64,000 bases of DNA. Origin: CAZKVJ01 sp964556225 (lineage in GTDB: Bacteria > Actinomycetota > Acidimicrobiia > Acidimicrobiales > Ilumatobacteraceae). Shown here piece after piece: positions 15,631 through 24,296 of this stretch. Position 1 is the stretch's first letter; the number at the start of each line of letters is the position of its first letter. The DNA is taken from the NCBI GenBank assembly GCA_964556225.1, contig CAZKVJ010000002.1:62001-126000 (forward strand), given 5' to 3'. The notes below the pieces were generated by a model. The model saw only the letters and a list, made by a program, of their open reading frames with translations, had not been told where the DNA came from and ran no database searches. Both the position numbers and the translations under genes were made by a program.

Positions 15631-17631
15631 TCAGACAATGGGAGCCAGCTCCTGAGTCGTGCCGTCGGGTCCGGCGCCGGGTGGGTCGAAGTCGGCCTCG
15701 TCGGCCGTGGAGGGCTCGAGCGCCCATCCGAACAGCCCGAGCAGGATGATGGCGGCACCGACGAAGGCCACGACGTAGGCGTAGATCAGCCCGTAGCCGA
15801 GCGGCACGAAGCCGAAGGCCACCACGAGCGGCCAGAACGACGGCGACGGCATGTGGATGTGGTGGTCTGCGTGCGCCTCCTGCTCGGCCAGCAGCGCCTC
15901 GGCGGTGGTCACCGGCACGATCTCGCCGGTCTGCTCGTCCTCTTCGTACTTGCGGTGGAAGAACTCGTCGAGGTGGTGCACCGTCGGGATGGCGTCGAAG
16001 TTGTGCTCCTTCGGCGGGTTCGTGGTCATCCACTCCAGGCTGCGGGCGTCCCACGGGTCGAGGGGAGCCTTCGCACCCTTGCGGGTGGTGTGCACCACGT
16101 TGATGAAGAACATGAGCACGCCGGTGGCCAGGATGAACGCACCGATCGTGGACACCAGGTTCCAGAACCCCAGGTTGAAGAACCCCTCGCCGGCCCGGGC
16201 CTCGGTCCAGATGTACATCCGGCGGGGCTGGCCCTGCAGGCCCATGATGTGCATCGGGCCGAACGCCAGGTTCATCCCGATCACCATCAGCCAGAAGTTC
16301 CACTGGCCGAGCCGCTCGCTCAGGCACTTGCCGAACACCTTCGGCCACCAGTAGTAGAGACCGGCGAAGATGCCGAAGATGGCCCCGCCGAACAGCACGT
16401 AGTGGAAGTGGGCGACGATGTAGTAGGTGTCGGTCTGCTGGGTGTCCGAGGGGGCCACCGCGTGGGTGACGCCGGACAGGCCGCCGATCGTGAACTGCAC
16501 GATCAGGCCGATCGCGAACAGCATCGGCGTGGCGAACCAGAGCTTGCCGCCCCACATGGTCATCGTCCAGTTGATGATCTTCACGCCGGTCGGGATGGCG
16601 ATCGCCATGGTCGCCACCGCGAACACCGACACGGACACCGGGCCGAGGCCCGATGCGAACATGTGGTGGGCCCACACACCGAAGCCGACGAAGCCGATCG
16701 CAGCGCCGGAGAACACCACGAACGGATAGCCGAAGAGGGGCTTGCGGGAGAACACCGGCAGTACCTCGGACACGATCCCGAAGCTGGGCAGGATCAGGAT
16801 GTACACCTCGGGGTGACCGAAGATCCAGAACAGGTGCTGCCACAGCAGCGGGTCGGCACCCTGGCTGACGTCGAAGAACGTCGCGCCGAACTCCCGCTGG
16901 AAGATCAGCAGCACGAGCGCCACGGTGATGACCGGCACGGCGAACAGCAGCAGGAACTGCACCACCAGGACCATCCAGGTGAACACCGGCATCTTCATCA
17001 GGCTCATCCCCGGCGCCCGCATGTTGAGCACGGTGACGATGAGGTTGATGGAGCTGGTCAGCGAGGCCACGCCCGTGATGAGCAACCCGATGGCCCAGAA
17101 GTCGACACCGTGGGTGGGGGAGAACACCGGCCCGCTGTTCGGCGCGTACATGAACCAGCCGCCGTCGGCGGCGCCGCCGAGGATCCACGACGTGTTGAGG
17201 AAGATCCCGCCGAACAGCAGCAGCCAGAAGCCGAGGGCGTTGATGCGCGGGAACGCCACGTCTCGGGCACCGATCTGCAGCGGCAGGAAGTAGTTGGCGA
17301 ACGCCGTCGCCATCGGCATCACGAAAAGGAACACCATGGTCGTGGCGTGCATGGTGAACATCTGGTTGTAGGCGTCGGCGGACAGGATCTTGCCGTCCGG
17401 CGCCGCCAGCTGGAGGCGGATCAGCAGCGCCTCGATGCCTCCCACCAGGAAGAACACCATGGCGGTGACGCCGTACATGATGCCGAGCTTCTTGTGGTCG
17501 ACGGTGAACACCCAGCTGCGCCATCCCGTGGTCGCGACCGGGCGGCGGAACACGCCGTAGGTCGACGCCGGCGTCACGGTGGCGGGCACCGGGACGGGGC
17601 TGGCGGGGGCGGGTCGTTCGACGATGGCCAT
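15631..17631 (-). CDS. ctaD: Cytochrome c oxidase subunit I
   Basis: A 666-residue catalytic subunit reducing O2 to water while pumping protons. Ligands are all present: His95 (heme a) in FTMHATTM, the CuB His and cross-linked Tyr in GHPEVYI, the two CuB His in WAHHMFASG, and the heme a3/a His pair in VAHFHYV. The last 110 residues hold an acidic linker and two more helices (SFWPLVVAFGF..., FVGAAIILLGLFGW), as in 14-helix caa3 subunit I. It lies 13 bases after ctaC and one base before ctaE. Confidence 0.96.
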   Translation of the reverse strand: MAIVERPAPASPVPVPATVTPASTYGVFRRPVATTGWRSWVFTVDHKKLGIMYGVTAMVFFLVGGIEALLIRLQLAAPDGKILSADAYNQMFTMHATTMVFLFVMPMATAFANYFLPLQIGARDVAFPRINALGFWLLLFGGIFLNTSWILGGAADGGWFMYAPNSGPVFSPTHGVDFWAIGLLITGVASLTSSINLIVTVLNMRAPGMSLMKMPVFTWMVLVVQFLLLFAVPVITVALVLLIFQREFGATFFDVSQGADPLLWQHLFWIFGHPEVYILILPSFGIVSEVLPVFSRKPLFGYPFVVFSGAAIGFVGFGVWAHHMFASGLGPVSVSVFAVATMAIAIPTGVKIINWTMTMWGGKLWFATPMLFAIGLIVQFTIGGLSGVTHAVAPSDTQQTDTYYIVAHFHYVLFGGAIFGIFAGLYYWWPKVFGKCLSERLGQWNFWLMVIGMNLAFGPMHIMGLQGQPRRMYIWTEARAGEGFFNLGFWNLVSTIGAFILATGVLMFFINVVHTTRKGAKAPLDPWDARSLEWMTTNPPKEHNFDAIPTVHHLDEFFHRKYEEDEQTGEIVPVTTAEALLAEQEAHADHHIHMPSPSFWPLVVAFGFVPLGYGLIYAYVVAFVGAAIILLGLFGWALEPSTADEADFDPPGAGPDGTTQELAPIV

Positions 17632-17644
17632 CAGCGCACTCCCG

Positions 17645-18916
17645 TCACTTCAGCGTCAGCAGGTACTCGACCAGCACGTCGATCTGCTCTTCGTTCAGGC
17701 CCAGGTAGGGCATCCCACGGTAGAGACCATCGGTGGGCTCGAGGTCGGCAGGGTTCGTGTACATCGGCTTCTGCGCGGGCGCGTTGCGCAGCCACGCCCG
17801 CAGCTGGGCGTCGTTGAGGCAGTCCGGGGTGACGCCCTCCAGGTAGAGGGCCCCCACCTCGTCGGGCGGCGCGTTGAACACCTTGTCGCGGCAGGCCCCG
17901 TTCAGCAGGTCGAACATCGCCCCGGCGAACGTGTTGCGGCTCATGAGGTGCGTGAGGTTCGGCGCCGCACCGGGGTAGACGTTCTCCTGGGGGACGCTCA
18001 AGATGGGCTCGCCGTCGGCGTTCTCGAGGCCGTTCACCTGGTGGCACCGGGAGCACTGGCTGATGAACTGCTGCTGGCCCTCGTAGCCCTCGTCCCCCTC
18101 GGCCAGCATCGTCACCGGCTCGAGCTGGCCCGCCACCCAGGCATCGAAGTCGGCTCGGTCGAGCGCCACCGCCTCCATGCGCATGTTGGCGTGGGAGAGC
18201 CCGCAGAACTCCGTGCACTGGCCCTCGTAGATCCCCGGCTCGTCGGCTTGCATCCGCAGCTCGTGGACCCGGCCCGGCACGGCGTCCTTCTTCCCGTTCA
18301 GCGCCGGGATCCAATACGAGTGGATCACGTCGCGGCTGGTGATGCGCAAGATGACGTTGGTGTCGGTGGGGAACACCAGCTGGCCCGAAGTGATGATCGG
18401 CGACGTGATGCCGAGATCGTCCTGCACCGGGTAGTCGTACTCCCACCACCACTGCTGGCCGGTGACGTTGATGATCATCTCCGTGTCGTCGGTCTCGGCC
18501 AAGTCGAACACCGTGCGCACGGTGAACACGCCGATGGTGGCCAGGATCACCGCCGGGATGATGGTGAGCGTGATCTCGATGGCCGGGTTGCCGTGGCTCT
18601 GCTCCGGGATGGGCTGGCCACGGTCGCGGTAGCGGACGATCACGTAGCCGATGACGGCGAAGACGAGCAGGCCGACGACGCCCGCCACGTAGAAGATCGG
18701 CTTCTGGAGGTCGTCGATCGTCTGCGCGTTGGTGCCGGCGGGCTGCCAGGTGTCCTGTGGCGCGTCCTGGGCGCACCCGGCGAGCAGCGCCACCGACGCC
18801 GCCACGACCGGAAGGGCCCAGCGGGCGCGCCGGGGTCGGGGCGAGTGCGGCGCTGCTGACACAGCGTCAACCGTAGTCGTCACGTCGGAACGGCTCCTCA
18901 TGGGGTCGTCGGTCAC
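17645..18916 (-). CDS. ctaC: Cytochrome c oxidase subunit II with fused cytochrome c (caa3 type)
   Basis: A 423-residue lipoprotein-like subunit II. A signal segment ending LLAGC (lipobox, about residue 48) is followed by two helices, a cupredoxin CuA domain (His in DVIHSYW; Cys, Cys, His, Met in GQCTEFCGLSHANM) and a C-terminal cytochrome c domain with CSRCH heme attachment and a likely Met ligand in YRGMPYLG. It takes electrons from soluble cytochrome c to CuA. Start GTG 18916 overlaps the upstream stop (GTGA); ATG 18901 is an equally possible start. Confidence 0.95.
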   Translation of the reverse strand: MTDDPMRSRSDVTTTVDAVSAAPHSPRPRRARWALPVVAASVALLAGCAQDAPQDTWQPAGTNAQTIDDLQKPIFYVAGVVGLLVFAVIGYVIVRYRDRGQPIPEQSHGNPAIEITLTIIPAVILATIGVFTVRTVFDLAETDDTEMIINVTGQQWWWEYDYPVQDDLGITSPIITSGQLVFPTDTNVILRITSRDVIHSYWIPALNGKKDAVPGRVHELRMQADEPGIYEGQCTEFCGLSHANMRMEAVALDRADFDAWVAGQLEPVTMLAEGDEGYEGQQQFISQCSRCHQVNGLENADGEPILSVPQENVYPGAAPNLTHLMSRNTFAGAMFDLLNGACRDKVFNAPPDEVGALYLEGVTPDCLNDAQLRAWLRNAPAQKPMYTNPADLEPTDGLYRGMPYLGLNEEQIDVLVEYLLTLK

Positions 18917-20007
18917 GGCACCAGCACCTCGACCGAGGATCCCTCGACCCCGGCCACGAACAGCAGGAACGGGTCGGCCGGGTCGCTGCGGGTCTCGTAC
19001 TTCAGGGTCAGGAACTGGGTCTGGTCCTCACCGGTCAGCTGGGTGCAGGTCTCGGCGGGATCGGCGCCGGGCCCGAGCGTGGCCACCAGGCGCCGCTCCT
19101 GGGCGTCGTTGTTCACGAACAAGATGACGCTCTGTGCCGAGCGCTGGACGGTGATCTGGTCCAGCTTCTCGTCGAAGCCAGGGATCTCGGCCCACACCTG
19201 CCCGTCCTCGAAGTAGACGGTGGCCAGCTCGCCGGTCTTGGCCGACACGTGGTCGAGCGAGCTGCGGTCCCACTCCGACTCCTCGGGTCCGCACTCCTTC
19301 GCCGGGTGCTCCTCGGAGAGGTCGTCGCGCTCGCCTTGCACCGCGGCGGCCATGCCAGCGGCCGCCAGGCCGATGAAGCCGAACGCGATGATCCCGCCCA
19401 CCACGCCCTTGCTGACGTGCCGGCGCACGCCGAGCAGCGCCCCGAGCGCCAGGATCAGCGCCGCCACCACGATGAACACGACCGCACCGGAGGTGCTCGA
19501 CAGGGCCAGCATCAGCCGGGAGAAGAAGAACACGATGATCCCGAGCCCGACGACGGCGAAGATCGGGTGCTCGATGGGGTCGAGGAAGCGCTTGCCGACT
19601 CGGCGGTTGTAGGTGCCGTCGGCGGAGGCCCGGTCGGCCCACGCGGTGATCGTCCACTCGACGAGGGCCACCACCAGCACGATCACGCCGACCACGAACA
19701 CCCGCTGCTCGGTGACGAGGCCGACGCCCACGACGGCCGCGCCGACCGCAGCGACCATGGGCCAGATGCTGCCCCGGGCTGCCCGCTGGGCGGCAGCGGT
19801 GCCCTCGCGCAGCGCCGGGTCCAGTCGCAGCACGTCGGCGTCGCGCAGCACGGCCATCATCCCGCCCACGAAGAACAGGACCACCGCTGCGCTGACGAGG
19901 CCCATCACCCCGATGGCGCCCCAGTCGGTCTCGATCCCGTAGGCGATGGCGGCGACGGTGGCGCCGCAGCCGAGACCGTAGAAGAGCTTGGAACCAGTGG
20001 TGAACAT
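18913..20007 (-). CDS. Oxidase-operon membrane protein of unknown function
   Basis: A 364-residue protein not recognised with certainty. It has about seven hydrophobic helices in the first 225 residues; the first pair recalls small actinobacterial oxidase subunits. The last 130 residues are soluble, with two cysteines and beta-strand-like segments (ITVQRSAQSVILFVNNDAQ...), vaguely cupredoxin-like but lacking copper ligands; this is a guess. Gene order puts it between a subunit III-like gene and ctaC, overlapping ctaC by GTGA, so a structural or assembly role in the oxidase is inferred. Confidence 0.7.
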   Translation of the reverse strand: MFTTGSKLFYGLGCGATVAAIAYGIETDWGAIGVMGLVSAAVVLFFVGGMMAVLRDADVLRLDPALREGTAAAQRAARGSIWPMVAAVGAAVVGVGLVTEQRVFVVGVIVLVVALVEWTITAWADRASADGTYNRRVGKRFLDPIEHPIFAVVGLGIIVFFFSRLMLALSSTSGAVVFIVVAALILALGALLGVRRHVSKGVVGGIIAFGFIGLAAAGMAAAVQGERDDLSEEHPAKECGPEESEWDRSSLDHVSAKTGELATVYFEDGQVWAEIPGFDEKLDQITVQRSAQSVILFVNNDAQERRLVATLGPGADPAETCTQLTGEDQTQFLTLKYETRSDPADPFLLFVAGVEGSSVEVLVP

Positions 20008-20026
20008 GAGTGCTGCCGCCTGTTCC

Positions 20027-20623
20027 CTACTTCTGGACGTACACGACGAACCACAGGGCCACGTAGACGGCCGTGAGGAGATACCAGTACAGGGCGTGGG
20101 CCGCCACCAGCTCGGTGTCGGCGGACCGTCCGCCGAGGTAGCGGAACGCGGTCACCGCGGTGTAGGCGAGCCCGGTGATCAGCAGCGCCGTGAACGTCCC
20201 CGTGATGGCGTAGAACATCACGTGGTACACGCCGTCGGCGATGCCGAGGCCGATCTGGCTGTAGAGGAAGATCTGGGAGTTCAGCGCCGCGACACCCAAG
20301 AGGAACGTGACCCCGAGGGCGAGTGCCGCATGGCCACGATCCTGGCGCTTCGCCGCGTACACGGCCCACTGGGCCATCACCAGCAGGGCACCGAGCGTGA
20401 TCAGCATGACGTTCGCCGCCACCTCGGGGATCGACACGCCGTCGGGCACCCACGCCTTGACGAAGCCATCGCCCGACGCGACGGACGGCGCCGCGGCACG
20501 GAAGCGCAGCCAGATGGCGAGCATCCCTGCGACGACCATGGCCGCGGCGCTACCGGCGAGGGCCGTGGCGACGAGCAGCTGCCGGCTCGGTGCCGGATTG
20601 GGGCCCGGAGGCAGGGCGATCAT
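20027..20623 (-). CDS. Degenerate cytochrome oxidase subunit III-like protein
   Basis: A 198-residue, five-helix protein. It aligns with ctaE of this operon along its length: FYAITGTFTALLITGL corresponds to FYTLTGFHGMHVTGGV, and ALYWYLLTAVYVALWFVVYVQK to GLYWHFVDIVWIVIFTLVYL. The conserved polar residues of subunit III (Glu in SEC, the His of FHGMH, the His of YWH) are replaced. ATG 20623 overlaps the stop of the subunit I-like gene (ATGA), so the two are made together. Likely a non-catalytic partner of that paralog. Confidence 0.75.
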   Translation of the reverse strand: MIALPPGPNPAPSRQLLVATALAGSAAAMVVAGMLAIWLRFRAAAPSVASGDGFVKAWVPDGVSIPEVAANVMLITLGALLVMAQWAVYAAKRQDRGHAALALGVTFLLGVAALNSQIFLYSQIGLGIADGVYHVMFYAITGTFTALLITGLAYTAVTAFRYLGGRSADTELVAAHALYWYLLTAVYVALWFVVYVQK

Positions 20624-22254
20624 CGGACGTCACTCCCGCGGCGCTTGAGGTCGGACAGGGGCTCGGCGGACACCACGGTGGCGATCTCGGCGAAGTTGTC
20701 GGCCGGCGGTGGCGACGACGTCGCCCACTCGAGCGTCTGGCCGTCCCACGGGTCGTCGCCGGCGGTGGCCCCACGGATGAAGCCGTGCACCGCCAGCACC
20801 ACGACGGCGCCCGCCGCGATGAGCACGAGCGCATGGCCGCCCACGGCCACGATGTTCAGCACGTCCTTGGTCGAGCTGTACTCGAAGCCGCCGAGCGTCG
20901 CCGCCGGCTGGTCGAGGAACCCAGCAATCAGGTACGCGGCCGTCACGAGCAGGGCCCCGAGGAAGAACACCGGGCCCAGCAGCAGCAGCGGGGCGTTGGC
21001 GAGGCGACGACCCCAGAGCTTCGGTCCCCAGAACACCAATCCGGCGACCGCCCCCATCACCCCGGCATACCCGACGCTGACGAGGACGCCTTCGCCGTAG
21101 ACGGTGAAGCGCACCTCGGCGTCGTCGACCAGCCCGACGAGGTTGGCGGCCGTCCCGACGAGCAGCAGCAAGACGCCGAGCACCGCCCAGGCGAACGGGG
21201 CCGACAGGCGGGGCCGGTGGTGCCGGAAGGTGCCGACGCACAGTGCGAGGACCCCGAGGACCCCGAGGGCCGGCAGCCCGTTGAAGATGAGGAAGGGCAC
21301 CAGCGACTTGACCTTGTCGGCGACCTCGATGCCGTCGCCGGTCCACACCAGACGGTGCTCGGTCTGGCTGACACCGGCGAGCGCCGCGAACCCGACCAGC
21401 GACACGGCCGCCAGCAGGCCCGAGCGCGACGGCAGGCGGCGCCGTGCCACCACCGGGACGATGTCGGCCAGCACGCCGAGCGCCACGATGGCGTACACAT
21501 AGGTCTGCGGCTGGGTGAGCGCCCAACCGGTCCACTGGTCGATGCCGGCGTTGCCCCCGAACGCCACCCGGGCGTTGCGGTGGTCGAGGAACAGGTAGAC
21601 GACGTCACCGAGCAGGATCGGCATCGTCAGCACCAGCCCGACCGACGAGACCAGCGCCGACCAGGCGAGCAGCGGGACTCGGTGCAGCCACATGCCGGGG
21701 GCCCGAGTGGTGAGCACGGTCGTCGCCAGCGCGATGGCGGCGGCGGTGATGCCGAGCGCCAGGAAGCCCAGCCCGACCAGGTACAGGTCGACCATGTCGG
21801 CGTCACCGCCGCCGGGGCCGCCGTTGCTGGCCAGGCTCACGGTCACCATGACGATCCCGGCCAGCCAGGCCCAGAAGCCCGCCATCGCCAGCCGGGGCAG
21901 CGCCATCGCCCGTGCACCCAGCTGCAGCGGGACGATGGCGATGGCCAGGCCGAGCAGCAACGGCACCACCACACCGAAGGCGAGGCCGACGCGGTACGCC
22001 GTGAAGAGCTGGGACGCCGCGTCCTCGTCGACGAGCATGTACCAGGTGACGTCGATCCGCTCGACGGCCAGCAGCACGCCGACGACCACCGTGGCGAGCA
22101 GCACCAGCAGGCCGGATCCCACGAACAGGCGGCCGATTCGCTTGTGGTCGGCGGAGGTCATCCACGCCGCCACGGACGCCACGGCCGAGCCCCGGTCGAC
22201 GGACCCCGCGGCGGCGGGCGCCAGGTGCTCGGCTGACGTGTCGATGGTGGTCAT
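20620..22254 (-). CDS. Cytochrome oxidase subunit I paralog lacking heme and copper ligands
   Basis: A 544-residue, roughly 12-helix homolog of ctaD. Shared landmarks are ADHKRIGR, VPLQLGARAMALPR, LTTRAPGMWLHRVPLL, FWGPKLWG and DPWDGQTLEWATSSPP. Every metal ligand is lost: heme a His becomes Tyr87, the CuB HPEVY becomes QPQTY (Gln248, Tyr252 kept), the CuB His pair becomes Thr297-Glu298, and helix X (about 382-400) has no His. It cannot carry heme or CuB in the usual way. As first gene of the oxidase operon it is probably a structural or assembly subunit. Confidence 0.82.
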   Translation of the reverse strand: MTTIDTSAEHLAPAAAGSVDRGSAVASVAAWMTSADHKRIGRLFVGSGLLVLLATVVVGVLLAVERIDVTWYMLVDEDAASQLFTAYRVGLAFGVVVPLLLGLAIAIVPLQLGARAMALPRLAMAGFWAWLAGIVMVTVSLASNGGPGGGDADMVDLYLVGLGFLALGITAAAIALATTVLTTRAPGMWLHRVPLLAWSALVSSVGLVLTMPILLGDVVYLFLDHRNARVAFGGNAGIDQWTGWALTQPQTYVYAIVALGVLADIVPVVARRRLPSRSGLLAAVSLVGFAALAGVSQTEHRLVWTGDGIEVADKVKSLVPFLIFNGLPALGVLGVLALCVGTFRHHRPRLSAPFAWAVLGVLLLLVGTAANLVGLVDDAEVRFTVYGEGVLVSVGYAGVMGAVAGLVFWGPKLWGRRLANAPLLLLGPVFFLGALLVTAAYLIAGFLDQPAATLGGFEYSSTKDVLNIVAVGGHALVLIAAGAVVVLAVHGFIRGATAGDDPWDGQTLEWATSSPPPADNFAEIATVVSAEPLSDLKRRGSDVR

Positions 22255-22350
22255 GTCGCGAGGTGCTCTCTTCTCGGCGTCGCTCTCAGCATGCGTCGGG
22301 CGCGACGACAGGCCCCAGCTCGGCGCTGATCCGGTCGGTTGTCGCGTGCG

Positions 22351-22356
22351 ACATTA
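22351..22356 (-). promoter_or_regulatory. Candidate -10 box of the oxidase operon
   Basis: TAATGT on the minus strand, about 97 bases upstream of the first oxidase-operon ATG (22254), in the 128-base gap before the acyltransferase stop. No convincing -35 at 16-18 bases is seen, so this is tentative. Confidence 0.3.
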
Positions 22357-22382
22357 CCCACCGGCCCGGTCGGTCACGGAAA

Positions 22383-23018
22383 TCACTGCGCCCGTCGATC
22401 GGGCGCCGGGTTGACGACATCGGGCGGGGATCCCAGCCGCGCGACGCGCGCCGGGCCGGCCACCACCACCGCGCCGGCCGGCACGTCGGTGATCACGATG
22501 GCGCCGGCGCCGATCCGCGCGCCCCGACCGACGTGCACGGGGCCGAGCACGCACGCTCCCGGACCGATCCACACCTCGTCGTCGATGGTCGGCACACCGA
22601 GGTTGGTCCGCTCGCCGGTGTCGTCGATGCGGTCGCGTGTGCCGAGCGTCACCCCGTGGAACAGCGTGACGTTGCGGCCGATCACCGTCCCCGGGGCCAC
22701 GACCAGGCCCCAGCCGTGGGTGATCGCCAGGCCCGGCGCCACGGTGAGGCTCACCGGGAAGTCCATGGCAGCCCGGCGGGTCGTCCACAGGTGGGCCCGC
22801 CCGGCCAGCTTCCGGCACCAGACGCCCCCCGTGCCGCTGCTCGTGGCCGCCTGCCAGGCCCGCAGCGTGAAGAGCACCCGGAACAGTGGGTCGCGCAGCA
22901 GCTGGCGGATGATGCCCGCCGGGGTGGTGGGCCCGCCGAGGCGGGTGAGATCGTCGTACCAGGCCTCGGGCACGGCGATCGACGGGACCGCCGTGTCAGC
23001 CACCACCCGCCAGCACAT
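22383..23018 (-). CDS. Serine acetyltransferase-like hexapeptide acyltransferase
   Basis: A 211-residue left-handed beta-helix protein. The order AITHGWGLVVAPGTVIGRNVTLFHGVTLG, then PTIDDEVWIGPGACVLGPVHVGRGARIGAGAIV, is that of CysE-like acetyltransferases, including the catalytic His in THGWG. The N-terminal helical part is shorter than in CysE, as in the colanic/EPS acetyltransferases, so the acceptor may be a sugar rather than serine. ATG 23018 overlaps the ctaB stop by 23 bases; GTGs at 23006 and 23003 are alternative starts. Confidence 0.72.
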   Translation of the reverse strand: MCWRVVADTAVPSIAVPEAWYDDLTRLGGPTTPAGIIRQLLRDPLFRVLFTLRAWQAATSSGTGGVWCRKLAGRAHLWTTRRAAMDFPVSLTVAPGLAITHGWGLVVAPGTVIGRNVTLFHGVTLGTRDRIDDTGERTNLGVPTIDDEVWIGPGACVLGPVHVGRGARIGAGAIVITDVPAGAVVVAGPARVARLGSPPDVVNPAPDRRAQ

Positions 23019-23940
23019 CCACGGTCAACGCCGCGAACAGCAGCGTGATGTAGGTGATCGAGAACGCGAACAGCCGCATGGATGCCTGGGCGCTGGGACG
23101 GCGCGCCAGCTGCACGGTGCCCCACAGGAACACCGCTGCGAGCACCACCGCCGTGCTTGCGTAGATCCACCCGAGCCCGGCGACAGGCACCAGCACCAGG
23201 GTGGTGGCGACGAGAAGCACCGTGTAGACGACCATCTTCCGCACCGCCACGCCCAGGGGCACGACGGAGGGGAGCATCGGCACGCTGGCGGCGCGGTACT
23301 CGTCGGCGTGACGGATGGCCAGCGCCCAGAAGTGGGGCGGCGTCCAGAAGAAGATGGCCAGGAAGAGCACCACCGCCGGCCAGTCGAGCGAGTCCTGCAC
23401 CGCGGCCCAGCCGACCAGCACCGGCACCGCCCCGGCCGCGCCGCCGATGACGATGTTCTGCCGGCTGGTGCGCTTGAGCCACAGCGTGTAGACGAACACG
23501 TAGAACAGCGCCGCCGACAGCGCCAGCACCGCCGACAGCAGATTGGCGCCCCACCAGAGCACCCCGAACGCGACGACCTCGAGGGCGATGGCGAACACGA
23601 GCGCGTGGCGAGGTGGGATCAGGCCGGTGACGAGGGGGCGTCCCCGCGTGCGCTCCATGAGGGCGTCGATGTCGCGATCGACGTACATGTTGATGGCGTT
23701 CGCACCGCCGGCGGCGAGCGAGCCCCCGATCAGGGTGACCACGATCAGGCTCCACGCCGGCCAGCCGCCCTCGGCCAGCACCATCGTCGGGACGGTGGTG
23801 ACGAGCAGCAGCTCGATGATGCGGGGCTTGGTGAGGGCGATGTACCCGCCGACGACGGTGGTGGGCGTGCGGCGGGTGCCGTGCGCCACACCGCCCGGCG
23901 CCAGCCGGGACGGGACGAAGGGGCGGGCGCCGACAGCCAT
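22996..23940 (-). CDS. ctaB: Protoheme IX farnesyltransferase (heme O synthase)
   Basis: A 314-residue UbiA-family prenyltransferase that farnesylates heme B to heme O, the precursor of heme A for the adjacent oxidase. The Asp-rich motif NAINMYVDRDIDALMERT and the second loop FFWTPPHFWALAIRHADEY with the conserved WTPPHFW are specific for CyoE/CtaB. About nine helices. ATG 23940 is chosen; TACGAT (23950-23955) and TTGGTC 18 bases before it give a good promoter, leaving almost no leader. Confidence 0.94.
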   Translation of the reverse strand: MAVGARPFVPSRLAPGGVAHGTRRTPTTVVGGYIALTKPRIIELLLVTTVPTMVLAEGGWPAWSLIVVTLIGGSLAAGGANAINMYVDRDIDALMERTRGRPLVTGLIPPRHALVFAIALEVVAFGVLWWGANLLSAVLALSAALFYVFVYTLWLKRTSRQNIVIGGAAGAVPVLVGWAAVQDSLDWPAVVLFLAIFFWTPPHFWALAIRHADEYRAASVPMLPSVVPLGVAVRKMVVYTVLLVATTLVLVPVAGLGWIYASTAVVLAAVFLWGTVQLARRPSAQASMRLFAFSITYITLLFAALTVDVLAGGG

Positions 23941-23949
23941 ACCTCGGTG

Positions 23950-23979
23950 ATCGTACGGCGAACTCGCAGAGGCGACCAA
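23950..23979 (-). promoter_or_regulatory. Promoter of ctaB
   Basis: On the minus strand TTGGTC (23974-23979) and TACGAT (23950-23955) are separated by 18 bases. The -10 ends 9 bases before the ATG at 23940, so transcription would begin within a few bases of the start codon. Confidence 0.55.
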
Positions 23980-23996
23980 CGCGAGAGAATGGAGCC

Positions 23997-24296
23997 ATGA
24001 GCCCGTCCAGCGCGCCCGCCGAGCTCGACGCCCCGACCTCCGACACCGACGTCACCGCAGACCGGCCCTGGATCGTCATCGTGTGGAACGATCCCATCAA
24101 CTTGATGTCGTACGTCACGTTCGTGTTCCAGAAGCTCTTCGGCTACAGCAAGGAGAAGGCGACGCAGCTCATGCTCGACGTCCACCACAAGGGCCGGGCA
24201 GTGGTCGCGAGCGGCCCTCGCGAGAAGGCCGAGCTCGACGTGTTCCGCCTCCACGAGCACGGGCTGTGGGCGACGATGGAGCACGACGCGTCTTGA
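23997..24296 (+). CDS. clpS: ATP-dependent Clp protease adaptor ClpS
   Basis: A 99-residue N-end-rule adaptor delivering substrates to ClpA/ClpC. The core VWNDPINLMSYVTFVFQKLFGYS contains the N-degron pocket (Asn-Asp-Pro, Met), and LMLDVHHKGRAVV and PREKAE contact the Clp ATPase. The N-terminal 22 residues are disordered. ATG 23997 follows GGAG closely. It overlaps the DUF2017 gene by TTGA, the usual actinobacterial order. Confidence 0.95.
   Translation: MSPSSAPAELDAPTSDTDVTADRPWIVIVWNDPINLMSYVTFVFQKLFGYSKEKATQLMLDVHHKGRAVVASGPREKAELDVFRLHEHGLWATMEHDAS

Noticed and set aside
15499..17817. A 772-codon plus-strand open frame, His/Arg/Glu rich
   Set aside because: Shadow of ctaD and its neighbours on the opposite strand.
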